64,000 nt of DNA from Clostridia bacterium (GTDB lineage Bacteria > Bacillota > Clostridia > Oscillospirales > Acutalibacteraceae), in the NCBI GenBank assembly GCA_017380575.1, contig JAFODS010000004.1:1-64000 (forward strand), read 5' to 3'. The position numbers were made by a program, and so were the translations under genes. Position 1 is the first letter of the stretch. Every line of letters starts with the position of its first letter. Below the pieces are notes generated by a model. That model saw only the letters and a list, made by a program, of their open reading frames with translations, was not told the DNA's origin and made no database searches. Positions 15,886 to 23,807 of the stretch are shown here, piece by piece.

Positions 15886-17118
15886 ATGAAAACTTTTAAA
15901 ATCAATAAAGAAAAATCAGATGACCGCATAAAACAGATTACAAAGTGGTTGCTTCTTATCCTCGCGGCTTTTGCTGTCGGCATTCTGTGCGGTGCAATCG
16001 GCGGATCTTTTGCACGCAGCATCAGCTTTGTAACGGATTTGCGAAGCCAGAACTCCTGGCTCATTTTTCTTCTGCCCTTTGGCGGTCTAGCTTCTGTCGG
16101 ACTTTACAAACTGACAAAGACAGAAGGACTTGGCACAGACAGAGCTCTCGAATCTGTCCAGGGACGTAAAAATGTTCCGATTCTTCTTGTACCCGTTATT
16201 TTTATCGCTTCCGTCATCACTCACCTTTTCGGCGGTTCTGCAGGTAAAGAAGGTGCTGCTCTTCAGCTCGGAAGCGGAATTGCAGAATTTGTTTCAAAAA
16301 TTATCAAAGCGGGCGAAAGAACGCACGCAGTAATGACAATCTGCGGTATGGCTGCTCTTTTTTCTGCTGTTTTCGGAACACCCGTCGGAGCGTGTGTTTT
16401 TGCTCTTGAGGTTGCGGTTATCGGAAGGATGAATGCAGTTGCAGTTTTCCCCGCCTTCATTTCAAGTATCACAGCTTACTTCATTTCAATCGCAATCGGT
16501 GTGCATCCTGAAAGATTTCACGTTGAGGCTGTTCCCGATTTCACTATAATCAACCTTCTGAAAACATTCGGAGTTGCTGTTATTGTATCCTTGGCAGCTT
16601 ATTTCTTCTGCCACTCTCTTCACGGAAGTGAGAAGCTTTTTGGACGTATTTGCAAAAACCCGTTTATCCGTATATTTGTCGGTGGTTGCGTAGTTATTAT
16701 TCTTACACTTATATTCGGTACCGATTACAACGGCGGCGGTGTTTTCGTTATAGAACGAATTTTTGAAGAAGGTACTGTCCGACCCGAAGCCTTCCTTCTG
16801 AAAATTATCTTCACAGTTATAACCGTTTCAGCAGGCTACAAAGGCGGAGAAATTGTTCCTTCATTTTTCATCGGCGCAACTCTCGGAGCCGCGTTAGCGT
16901 CCGTTTTCGGGCTGCCGATATGCTTCTGTGCCGCAATCGGTATGACCGTATTCTTCGGCGGAGTTACAAACTGTCCGATTGCATCTGCCGTGCTTGCAGT
17001 TGAGCTTTTCGGCACAAACGGATTTATTCTTTTCGCTGCGGCGGCTTTTTCATCACGTGTTTTCTCGGGCAAGGTCAGCCTTTACCATAAGCAAAAAGCA
17101 AAGGAACTTAAATGCTGA
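15886..17118 (+). CDS. ClC-family chloride channel/exchanger
   Basis: 410 residues with about 10 hydrophobic segments. The ClC anion-path motif appears as GGSAGKEGAALQLGSG near residue 112 (family form GxEGP, here GKEGA with the gating Glu kept). GYKGGEIVPSFFIGATLG near 317 is the second selectivity region. It would move chloride, or another small anion, across the cytoplasmic membrane, possibly coupled to protons. The start follows AGGTGAT. No CBS domains are present. The GH5 gene begins 23 bases later and is probably cotranscribed, though the functions are not obviously related. Confidence 0.9.
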   Translation: MKTFKINKEKSDDRIKQITKWLLLILAAFAVGILCGAIGGSFARSISFVTDLRSQNSWLIFLLPFGGLASVGLYKLTKTEGLGTDRALESVQGRKNVPILLVPVIFIASVITHLFGGSAGKEGAALQLGSGIAEFVSKIIKAGERTHAVMTICGMAALFSAVFGTPVGACVFALEVAVIGRMNAVAVFPAFISSITAYFISIAIGVHPERFHVEAVPDFTIINLLKTFGVAVIVSLAAYFFCHSLHGSEKLFGRICKNPFIRIFVGGCVVIILTLIFGTDYNGGGVFVIERIFEEGTVRPEAFLLKIIFTVITVSAGYKGGEIVPSFFIGATLGAALASVFGLPICFCAAIGMTVFFGGVTNCPIASAVLAVELFGTNGFILFAAAAFSSRVFSGKVSLYHKQKAKELKC

Positions 17119-17141
17119 TTAAATGAACAGGAGCGAAAAAT

Positions 17142-18227
17142 ATGTTTAAATCAATTGTTGCAATATTTACTGCGATTGTAAGCTTCATCGGCGGTTGTTT
17201 TTCAAACATAAACGATGCAATCTTCTTCCCCGAAGGTCCGCAGACAGAGTCCGTTGTCTTTGCCGAAAAAATCGGTAACGGTTGGAACCTTGGCAACACA
17301 CTTGATGCCTGTAACCTTGAGAAAGAGGAAAAGATGGGCCTTGAAAGCGAGGTCTATTGGGGCAATCCGTACACTACAAAAGAAATGATTGAATCTGTCA
17401 AAGCGGCCGGTTTCAGCTCTGTTCGTATCCCGATAACCTGGACACCGCATATGGACGAAAACTATACAATCGACAAAGCCTGGCTTAACCGAGTGAAAGA
17501 AATTGCAGATATGGTTCTTGACTGCGGAATGTATGCCATCATCAACGTGCATCACGATGACAGATTCTGGCTCATAACGGACGAGGAACACGAGGAACGG
17601 TCAACACTTATACTGACAACACTCTGGGCACAGGTCAGCGAGCATTTTAAAGATTATGACGAGCATCTTGTTTTTGAAACAATGAACGAACCGAGGGTTG
17701 TCGGTGACGAAAACGAATGGTCGGGCACGGATGAATATTTCGAAGTTGTAAACCGTCTTAACCATGCTGTTCTTGATGTAATTCGTAAAAGTGGTGGCAA
17801 CAACACAACACGTTTTGTAATGATGCCTGCCTACGCCGCAAGATGCGAAAAGAAAACGATTTCCGAAGTCAGACTTCCTGATGATGAGCATATTCTCTTT
17901 TCCGTACATTTTTATCCCGGCACAGCTCACAGAAGCGAATTTCTTGACTGTGAAAAGAAGCTCTCATTGAAAGAGAAATCCGAGATATATCATACCCTCA
18001 GAAACTTTTATAAATTTTTCATCAAAAAAGGCTACGGTGTTGTGCTCGGTGAATACGGTTGGACAGACAGAACAAACCTTGAAAACCTTGCCGAAAGAGC
18101 AGACTTCTTACTCAGCACTGCAAACGGTTTCGGCATACCCTGCATTGTCTGGGACAACGGTGCAGACTTCCGTCTTTTTGACAGACAAACACAAACCCTT
18201 GAATTTCCCGACTACGTTAAACCTTAA
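17142..18227 (+). CDS. GH5-family endoglucanase-like glycosidase, secreted or lipid-anchored
   Basis: 361 residues. The N-terminus MFKSIVAIFTAIVSFIGGC is a short hydrophobic signal with a possible lipobox (IGGC, Cys 19). The GH5 signature starts with IGNGWNLGNTLDA. The general acid lies in ETMNEPR (Glu near 182) and the nucleophile in VVLGEYGWTD (Glu near 302); VRIPITW and NVHHDD are also typical. The enzyme should cut beta-1,4-glucan, mannan or a related polymer outside the cell. There is no dockerin or carbohydrate-binding module. AGGAGCG precedes the start. It ends in a strong hairpin terminator. Confidence 0.9.
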   Translation: MFKSIVAIFTAIVSFIGGCFSNINDAIFFPEGPQTESVVFAEKIGNGWNLGNTLDACNLEKEEKMGLESEVYWGNPYTTKEMIESVKAAGFSSVRIPITWTPHMDENYTIDKAWLNRVKEIADMVLDCGMYAIINVHHDDRFWLITDEEHEERSTLILTTLWAQVSEHFKDYDEHLVFETMNEPRVVGDENEWSGTDEYFEVVNRLNHAVLDVIRKSGGNNTTRFVMMPAYAARCEKKTISEVRLPDDEHILFSVHFYPGTAHRSEFLDCEKKLSLKEKSEIYHTLRNFYKFFIKKGYGVVLGEYGWTDRTNLENLAERADFLLSTANGFGIPCIVWDNGADFRLFDRQTQTLEFPDYVKP

Positions 18228-18237
18228 ACACAAAACA

Positions 18238-18277
18238 GCTCTACAGATTTCAACTGTCTGTAGAGCATTTTCTTTTT
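18238..18277 (+). terminator. Terminator of the ClC/GH5 operon
   Basis: GCTCTACAGA-tttcaactg-TCTGTAGAGC followed by ATTTTCTTTTT. Confidence 0.85.
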
Positions 18278-18307
18278 ATATTTTTTCGAAAAAGTGCACA
18301 AATCCTC

Positions 18308-18336
18308 TTTACTTTTTTTGTGAAAAATAATATAAT
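18308..18336 (+). promoter_or_regulatory. Promoter of the SulP gene
   Basis: TTTACT (18308-18313), 17-bp spacer, TATAAT (18331-18336). Confidence 0.75.
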
Positions 18337-18365
18337 CGTCTTCGGCAAAAAAGGAGATGTTTTAA

Positions 18366-20030
18366 TTGAAAAGTTTTTATCTTAAACCGAAATTCTTTTC
18401 GGTAATGAAAAAGTATTCTGCCCAGCAATTCACAAAAGATCTTACGGCAGGTATTATTGTTGCAATCATTGCTTTACCGTTGTCAATCGCGTTGGCACTT
18501 GCATCAGGCGTTGAGCCTGCTTGCGGTATTTACACTGCAATTGCGGCAGGCTTCTGTGTTTCTCTTTTCGGCGGCAGCCGTATACAGATTGCGGGTCCGA
18601 CAGCCGCTTTCGCATCAATTGTTGCAGGTATCGTCGCGACACAGGGTATGGACGGTCTTTTCATCGCAACGATTATTGCAGGTATCCTGCTTATTGCTAT
18701 GGGTATTTTCCGCTTCGGTTCACTCATTAAGTTTATTCCCCATACAATAACAACAGGTTTCACCTCAGGTATCGCCCTCACAATTTTTATCGGACAGATC
18801 AAGGACTTCCTCGGTCTTACATACGCTGACGGCGTTAAGCCTATTGAAACAATCGAAAAAATCGAAGCAAACATTGAATTTATCGGAAGCTTTTCCTGGC
18901 AGTCACTTGTTGTCGGTGCGGTCAGCCTTGCGATACTTATAATCTATCCGAAATTCGAGAAAAAAGTACCGCCTTCACTTATTGCTGTTTTTGCAGGTGC
19001 TCTTATGGTTGCTTTTATTCCGGGATTCGAAGACGGAGTTTACACAATCCGTGACCTGTATACAATCCCCTCAGGTCTTCCCGTAATCAACTTCAGCGGT
19101 ATGGATTTCAGCTTTGAAAAAATATCCGCTGTCCTTCCCGATGCATTTACCATTGCGGTGCTTGCGGCAATTGAATCGCTTCTTTCCTGTGTTGTTGCTG
19201 ACGGTATGGTTAACTCACGTCACAATTCCAATGCGGAATTGGTCGGTCAGGGTATTGGCAATATTGCTTCCGTTCTTTTCGGTGGTATCCCCGCAACAGG
19301 TGCTATTGCAAGAACAGCAGCAAACGCTAAAAACGGAGGCAGAACACCCGTCGCAGGTATGGTTCACGCGGTTGTCCTTCTTCTCGTGCTTCTTTTCCTT
19401 ATGCCGTATGCAGGCCTTATTCCGATGCCGACTATCGCAGCAATTCTCTTTATGGTTGCATACAATATGAGCGAATGGAAAAAATTCCTTCACATAGCTA
19501 AAACCGCTCCGAAAAACGATATTCTCATCCTCCTTGTAACATTTATTCTTACTGTTGTTTTCGACCTTGTTGTTGCTATTGCCGTAGGTATGGTTCTCAC
19601 AGCAATGCTCTTTATGAAGAGAATGAGCGACGAAACATCCGTCAACGGTTGGAAGTATATTGACCCCGACACGGACAAAGACAGCATCGACCTTCGTGAA
19701 GTTCCGAAGGATATCCGAGTTTACGAAATCAGCGGTCCCCTCTTCTTCGGTGCAGCAGACAAAATTCCCGAAATCATCCTTAAGGATTACACGCGCTGTC
19801 TTATTCTCAGAATGAGAGCCGTTCCTTCGCTTGATTCAACAGCACTCAGTGCACTGGAGCTTCTTCACAAAAAATGCGAAAAACAGGGCGTACAGCTCAT
19901 TCTTTCACACGTTAACAGTCAGCCGTTACAGGTTATGAAGAAATCAGGCTTCTATAAAGCCGTAGGTAAAGATAACTTCTGTCCGCACATTGACGATGCC
20001 CTCAGAAGAGCTGAAAACATCTCAGAATAA
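18366..20030 (+). CDS. SulP-family anion transporter with STAS domain
   Basis: 554 residues from TTG 18366, preceded by AAAAAGGAGAT. Residues about 20-410 hold the membrane domain, with the SulP hallmark ALASGVEPACGIYTAIAAG and GSRIQIAGPTAAFASIVAG. Residues about 435-550 form a STAS domain (RVYEISGPLFFGAADKI, then RAVPSLDSTALSALELL). The family takes up sulfate, bicarbonate or dicarboxylates; the substrate is not certain here. It sits in the cytoplasmic membrane with a cytoplasmic STAS tail. The gene has its own promoter and a terminator shared with the convergent glnA gene. Confidence 0.92.
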   Translation: MKSFYLKPKFFSVMKKYSAQQFTKDLTAGIIVAIIALPLSIALALASGVEPACGIYTAIAAGFCVSLFGGSRIQIAGPTAAFASIVAGIVATQGMDGLFIATIIAGILLIAMGIFRFGSLIKFIPHTITTGFTSGIALTIFIGQIKDFLGLTYADGVKPIETIEKIEANIEFIGSFSWQSLVVGAVSLAILIIYPKFEKKVPPSLIAVFAGALMVAFIPGFEDGVYTIRDLYTIPSGLPVINFSGMDFSFEKISAVLPDAFTIAVLAAIESLLSCVVADGMVNSRHNSNAELVGQGIGNIASVLFGGIPATGAIARTAANAKNGGRTPVAGMVHAVVLLLVLLFLMPYAGLIPMPTIAAILFMVAYNMSEWKKFLHIAKTAPKNDILILLVTFILTVVFDLVVAIAVGMVLTAMLFMKRMSDETSVNGWKYIDPDTDKDSIDLREVPKDIRVYEISGPLFFGAADKIPEIILKDYTRCLILRMRAVPSLDSTALSALELLHKKCEKQGVQLILSHVNSQPLQVMKKSGFYKAVGKDNFCPHIDDALRRAENISE

Positions 20031-20042
20031 TATAAAACTACA

Positions 20043-20077
20043 AAAACCGCTTCTTTCAAAAAGAAGCGGTTTTTTTT
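20043..20077. terminator. Bidirectional terminator between sulP and glnA
   Basis: AAACCGCTTCTT-tcaaa-AAGAAGCGGTTT with a T-run on the + strand and an A-run on the left. Confidence 0.88.
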
Positions 20078-20090
20078 ATGTAATTAAGGA

Positions 20091-21515
20091 TTAAAGGTTG
20101 TAGTACTTATCAAACTCTGCGGGATGAGGAATAGCAGAAAGCTGGTTGCACTCAGCACGCTTTGTCTTGATAAAGTTACGGATAAGCTCTTCGGGGAATA
20201 CTCCGCCCTCTGTGAGGTAATCGAAGTCCTTTTCAAGGCAGTCAAGAGCATCCTCAAGGCATACGGGCAAGCCCTGAAGCTTTGCCTTCTCCTCTTCAGG
20301 AAGGTTGTAGAGGTTCATATCGTAGGGACCCCAACCGTTTGCACGCGGGTCAATCTTATTCTTAACGCCGTCAAGACCTGCCATAAGGATTGCAGCGTAG
20401 CAGAAATACGGGTTACATGTTGCGTCAGGATTACGAAGCTCGAAACGGCGCTTATCCGGGCTCTTTGCATATGCAGGAATACGGATAACAGCACTTCTGT
20501 TTGATGTTGCATAACCAACAGTAACGGGAGCTTCATAGCCGGGAACAAGACGCTTGAATGAGTTTGTGCTCGGGTTTGTGATTGCACAGAGTGAACCGAT
20601 GTGCTTAAGAAGACCGCCGATGAAGTAATGAGCTGTTTCGCTGAGGTGTGAGTAACCGTTATCGTCAGAGAATACAGGCTCGCCATCCTTAAAGAGGATC
20701 ATATGAACGTGCATACCGCTACCTGCTTCACCGTAGATCGGCTTCGGCATAAATGTAGCACTCTTGCCATACTTGAGAGCTGTGTTATGAATGATATACT
20801 TGATCATCATTGTAGCATCTGCCATATGTACAACTTCACCGAGCTGAGGCTCAATTTCGTACTGACCTGATGCAGCAACTTCCGGATGGTGGTAGTTAAT
20901 TTCAATACCGCAATCCTTCATAAGCATACACATTTCGCTACGGCATTCGTAAGAAGTGTCAAACGGCTTTGCAATATGGTAGTTCTTCTGCTTCGGAACA
21001 ACAACACCGTGACCGTCTGTTGCAGAGTTCCAGTAAGACTGGCTTGCATCAACTGTAGCACCGATGTATCTTCCGTCAACGTTCCATGTAACATCGTCGA
21101 AAAGATAGAACTCGAACTCAGGAAGAATCTTCATCTCGTCAGCAATACCGCTGTTCTTCATATACTCAACAGCAGCCTTTATGATGTTACGGGGATACTG
21201 AGCGAGAGGACGGTTTTCAGGAGTGTCGATAATCATCGCGTTACCTGTCATTGAAAGAGTCGGAATTTCGCAGAACGGATCGATGTTTGCTGTGTCAGGA
21301 TCAGGAATGAAAACCATGTCACTCTTCTCAACAACAGCATAGCCATAGTTTGAAGCGTCAAAACCGATACCGCTCTTCATTGTATCCTCAGAAAAATTCT
21401 CTGCAGGGATCGTAACATGACGGTACTGGCCGTTGATATCAACCATCTTGAAGTCAACCATACGGATATTTTTTTCCTTGATAATATCAAGAATATCCTG
21501 AATTGTTTTTGCCAT
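20091..21515 (-). CDS. glnA: Glutamine synthetase type I
   Basis: 474 residues from ATG at 21515, preceded by AGAGGTG; the 40-codon N-terminal extension of the open frame covers the promoter and was dropped. It has the GS beta-grasp region, the ATP/glutamate segment GSGMHVHMILFKDGEP, the NPSTNSFKRLVPGYEAP loop and the RFELRNPDATCNPYF block. It makes glutamine from glutamate, ammonia and ATP in the cytoplasm. The Tyr adenylylation motif of enteric enzymes is not seen, as expected for Firmicutes. It is a single-gene unit; no glnR or riboswitch is adjacent. A TTGACA (21580-21575 on the minus strand) lies upstream with a poor -10. Confidence 0.95.
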   Translation of the reverse strand: MAKTIQDILDIIKEKNIRMVDFKMVDINGQYRHVTIPAENFSEDTMKSGIGFDASNYGYAVVEKSDMVFIPDPDTANIDPFCEIPTLSMTGNAMIIDTPENRPLAQYPRNIIKAAVEYMKNSGIADEMKILPEFEFYLFDDVTWNVDGRYIGATVDASQSYWNSATDGHGVVVPKQKNYHIAKPFDTSYECRSEMCMLMKDCGIEINYHHPEVAASGQYEIEPQLGEVVHMADATMMIKYIIHNTALKYGKSATFMPKPIYGEAGSGMHVHMILFKDGEPVFSDDNGYSHLSETAHYFIGGLLKHIGSLCAITNPSTNSFKRLVPGYEAPVTVGYATSNRSAVIRIPAYAKSPDKRRFELRNPDATCNPYFCYAAILMAGLDGVKNKIDPRANGWGPYDMNLYNLPEEEKAKLQGLPVCLEDALDCLEKDFDYLTEGGVFPEELIRNFIKTKRAECNQLSAIPHPAEFDKYYNL

Positions 21516-21633
21516 AAATAACACCTCTATTATATAATATTTGCACTTTATAATGTAACAAAGATTTTGTTTTTTGTCAATAAAATATGGAATAACAGTA
21601 CGATTTACAAAAAGATACAAAAAAAGTAAAAGC

Positions 21634-21665
21634 AAAAAAGCACCTGCTATTGCAGATGCTTTTTT
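21634..21665 (-). terminator. Terminator of the tRNA-Thr/tRNA-Tyr unit
   Basis: AAAAAAGCA..CTGC-tatt-GCAG..TGCTTTTTT, placed just after tRNA-Tyr on the minus strand. Confidence 0.85.
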
Positions 21666-21667
21666 GC

Positions 21668-21752
21668 TGGTGGGTGAGGGTGGATTCGAACCACCGAAGT
21701 CACTGACGACAGATTTACAGTCTGTTCCCTTTGGCCACTCGGGAACTCACCC
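21668..21752 (-). tRNA. tRNA-Tyr (anticodon GTA), CCA encoded
   Basis: The minus strand gives acceptor GGGTGAG / CTCACCC, discriminator A and CCA. The anticodon stem-loop CAGACTGTAAATCTG reads GTA. There is a long variable arm, as expected of tRNA-Tyr. Confidence 0.97.
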
Positions 21753-21765
21753 ATATAAAAATAAA

Positions 21766-21841
21766 TGGAGCTGGTGGACGGACTCGAACCCCCGACCTGC
21801 TGATTACAAATCAGCTGCTCTACCAACTGAGCTACACCAGC
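21766..21841 (-). tRNA. tRNA-Thr (anticodon TGT), CCA encoded
   Basis: The minus strand gives acceptor GCTGGTG / CACCAGC, discriminator T and CCA. The anticodon stem-loop CTGATTTGTAATCAG reads TGT. It is 13 bases upstream of tRNA-Tyr and shares its promoter. Confidence 0.97.
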
Positions 21842-21857
21842 GTCTCAACGCTCGTAT

Positions 21858-21886
21858 ACTATACCATACGAAAACCCTTTTGTCAA
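21858..21886 (-). promoter_or_regulatory. Promoter of the tRNA-Thr/tRNA-Tyr unit
   Basis: On the minus strand: TTGACA (21886-21881), 17-bp spacer, TATAGT (21863-21858). Confidence 0.88.
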
Positions 21887-22000
21887 CACTTTTTACAAAA
21901 AAATTTCAACTTTTTTAAATTTATTTTTACGTTAATTTTTTATTGCTTTTCAGCATTATTTATCGTCTTCTTTTGCAAGTTTTTTCTCAGCAAAGCACAT

Positions 22001-22035
22001 AAAAATCCCCTCTCCGATTTTCACCGAAGAGGGGT
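22001..22035 (-). terminator. Terminator of the hydrogenase operon
   Basis: CCCCTCT...AGAGGGG forms the stem; a T-run follows on the minus strand. Confidence 0.82.
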
Positions 22036-22047
22036 TATAAACATCAA

Positions 22048-23802
22048 TTAGTTGTTGTAAAGGTTACGCTTAACATATGATGTGTGAAGGATTTCGTGAG
22101 CCTTATGGCTGCCGGGTTCACCGAAGAACTCGCTGTAAACACGCTTAACAGCTTCGTTATCGTGTGATTTACGGTTAGCGTTAGCAGCATCTGAAGAATA
22201 AAGAGCTGATGCACGCTTTGCCTTGAAGTCTTCGAAGTTACGTGTTGTTGCATCTACGATCGGCTGACCGCCACCGTTGATACAGCCACCCGGACAACCC
22301 ATGATCTCGATGAACTGATACTCGCTTGTACCGTTCTTAACCTGCTCCATAAGTGTCTTTGCATTTGCTGTACCGCTTGCAACAGCAACCTTAACCTGAA
22401 GGTCACCAACTGCATAAGTTGCTTCCTTAACGCCTTCCATACCGCGTACTTCTGCGAAGTCTACGCTGTCAAGAGTTTTACCGGTGATCTTCTCAACTGC
22501 TGTACGGAGAGCTGCCTCCATAACACCGCCTGTTGCGCCGAAGATAACTGCAGCACCTGAGCCTTCGCCGAGCGGGCTGTCAAATGCTTCCTCAGGAAGG
22601 ATGTTGAAGTTGATACCTGCACCCTTGATCATTCTTGCAAGCTCACGGGTTGTGATTGAGTAATCAACATCTGCAACGCCTGCTGCGTTCTGATCGTCAC
22701 GACCGATTTCAAACTTCTTAGCTGTACAAGGCATTACGCTGACAGAAACAATCTTTGCCGGGTCAATACCCATCTTCTCAGCGTACCATGTCTTGAGTGT
22801 TGCACCGAACATCTGCTGCGGTGACTTACATGTTGAAAGGTGATCAAGCTGCTCAGGATAGTAGAACTCACAGTATCTGATCCAACCCGGTGAGCAAGAT
22901 GTGATCATCGGAAGTGCACCACCGTTTGTGATTCTTTCGATAAGCTCCTGTGACTCTTCCATAATTGTAAGGTCAGCAGCAAAGTTTGTATCGAATACCT
23001 TGTCAAAGCCAAGGCGACGGAGAGCTGTTACCATCTTACCTTCAACGTTTGTACCGATTTCGTAGCCGAACTCTTCACCAAGAGCTGCACGAACAGCGGG
23101 AGCTGTCTGAACAACAACGTACTTCTCGGGATCGTTGATAGCTGCAAGAACGTCAGCTGTGCTGTCCTTTTCATAGAGAGCACCTGTCGGGCAGCTTACG
23201 ATACACTGACCGCAAGAAATACATGAGTATTCCTGAATCTTCTTCTCAAACGGAGAAGTGATAGCTGTATCGAAACCACGAGCGTTTGCACCGATAACCG
23301 AGATACCCTGGTTGTCACAAGCTGCTACGCAACGACGGCAAAGGATACACTTGCTGTTGTCACGAACCATGTGAGCCATTGAATCGTCAAAGTTGAACTC
23401 AGGAAGAACACCGTCAAAACGTCCTTCGTCTTCAACGCCATACTCCTTACAGAGCTTCTGGAGTTCGCAATCGCCGCTTCTTACGCAAGAAAGGCACTTA
23501 CGGTTATGTGTTGAGAGGATGAGCTCAAGAGTTGTCTTTCTTGAAGCACGAACCTTCTCTGTGTTTGTGAAAATTTCCATTCCCTCGTTGATGGGGAATA
23601 CGCAAGCTGAAACAAGGCTTCTTGCACCCTTAACTTCAACCATACAGATACGGCAAGCGCCGATCTCGTTCATCTTCTTAAGGTAGCAGAGTGTAGGAAT
23701 TTCGATTCCTGCATAACGAGCAGCCTCAAGAATTGTAATACCGTTAGGCACACTGTAGGGCATGCCATTTATTTTAATATTAATCATTTCCATATCTGAC
23801 AC
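22048..23802 (-). CDS. hydA: [FeFe] hydrogenase catalytic subunit (HndD/HydA type)
   Basis: 584 residues. The order is an N-terminal 2Fe-2S domain (about 1-80, CYLKKMNEIGACRIC), a His/Cys 4Fe-4S region (NRKCLSCVRSGDCELQ), two 4Fe-4S ferredoxin motifs (CILCRRCVAAC and CISCGQCIVSC), the H-cluster domain and a C-terminal small-subunit part. H-cluster motifs are TSCSPGW (near 302), MPCTAKKFE and IMGCPGGCINGGGQ. The first motif has Ser where many hydrogenases have the proton-relay Cys. It evolves or consumes H2 as part of the multimer encoded by the four genes in front. The start lies 5 bases after the previous stop region, so the operon is tightly coupled. Confidence 0.95.
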   Translation of the reverse strand: MSDMEMINIKINGMPYSVPNGITILEAARYAGIEIPTLCYLKKMNEIGACRICMVEVKGARSLVSACVFPINEGMEIFTNTEKVRASRKTTLELILSTHNRKCLSCVRSGDCELQKLCKEYGVEDEGRFDGVLPEFNFDDSMAHMVRDNSKCILCRRCVAACDNQGISVIGANARGFDTAITSPFEKKIQEYSCISCGQCIVSCPTGALYEKDSTADVLAAINDPEKYVVVQTAPAVRAALGEEFGYEIGTNVEGKMVTALRRLGFDKVFDTNFAADLTIMEESQELIERITNGGALPMITSCSPGWIRYCEFYYPEQLDHLSTCKSPQQMFGATLKTWYAEKMGIDPAKIVSVSVMPCTAKKFEIGRDDQNAAGVADVDYSITTRELARMIKGAGINFNILPEEAFDSPLGEGSGAAVIFGATGGVMEAALRTAVEKITGKTLDSVDFAEVRGMEGVKEATYAVGDLQVKVAVASGTANAKTLMEQVKNGTSEYQFIEIMGCPGGCINGGGQPIVDATTRNFEDFKAKRASALYSSDAANANRKSHDNEAVKRVYSEFFGEPGSHKAHEILHTSYVKRNLYNN

Positions 23803-23807
23803 ACTCC

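Noticed and set aside
21574..22051. Short open frames across tRNA-Tyr and tRNA-Thr
   Set aside because: Translations of tRNA genes (for example GRTRTPDLLIT), not proteins.
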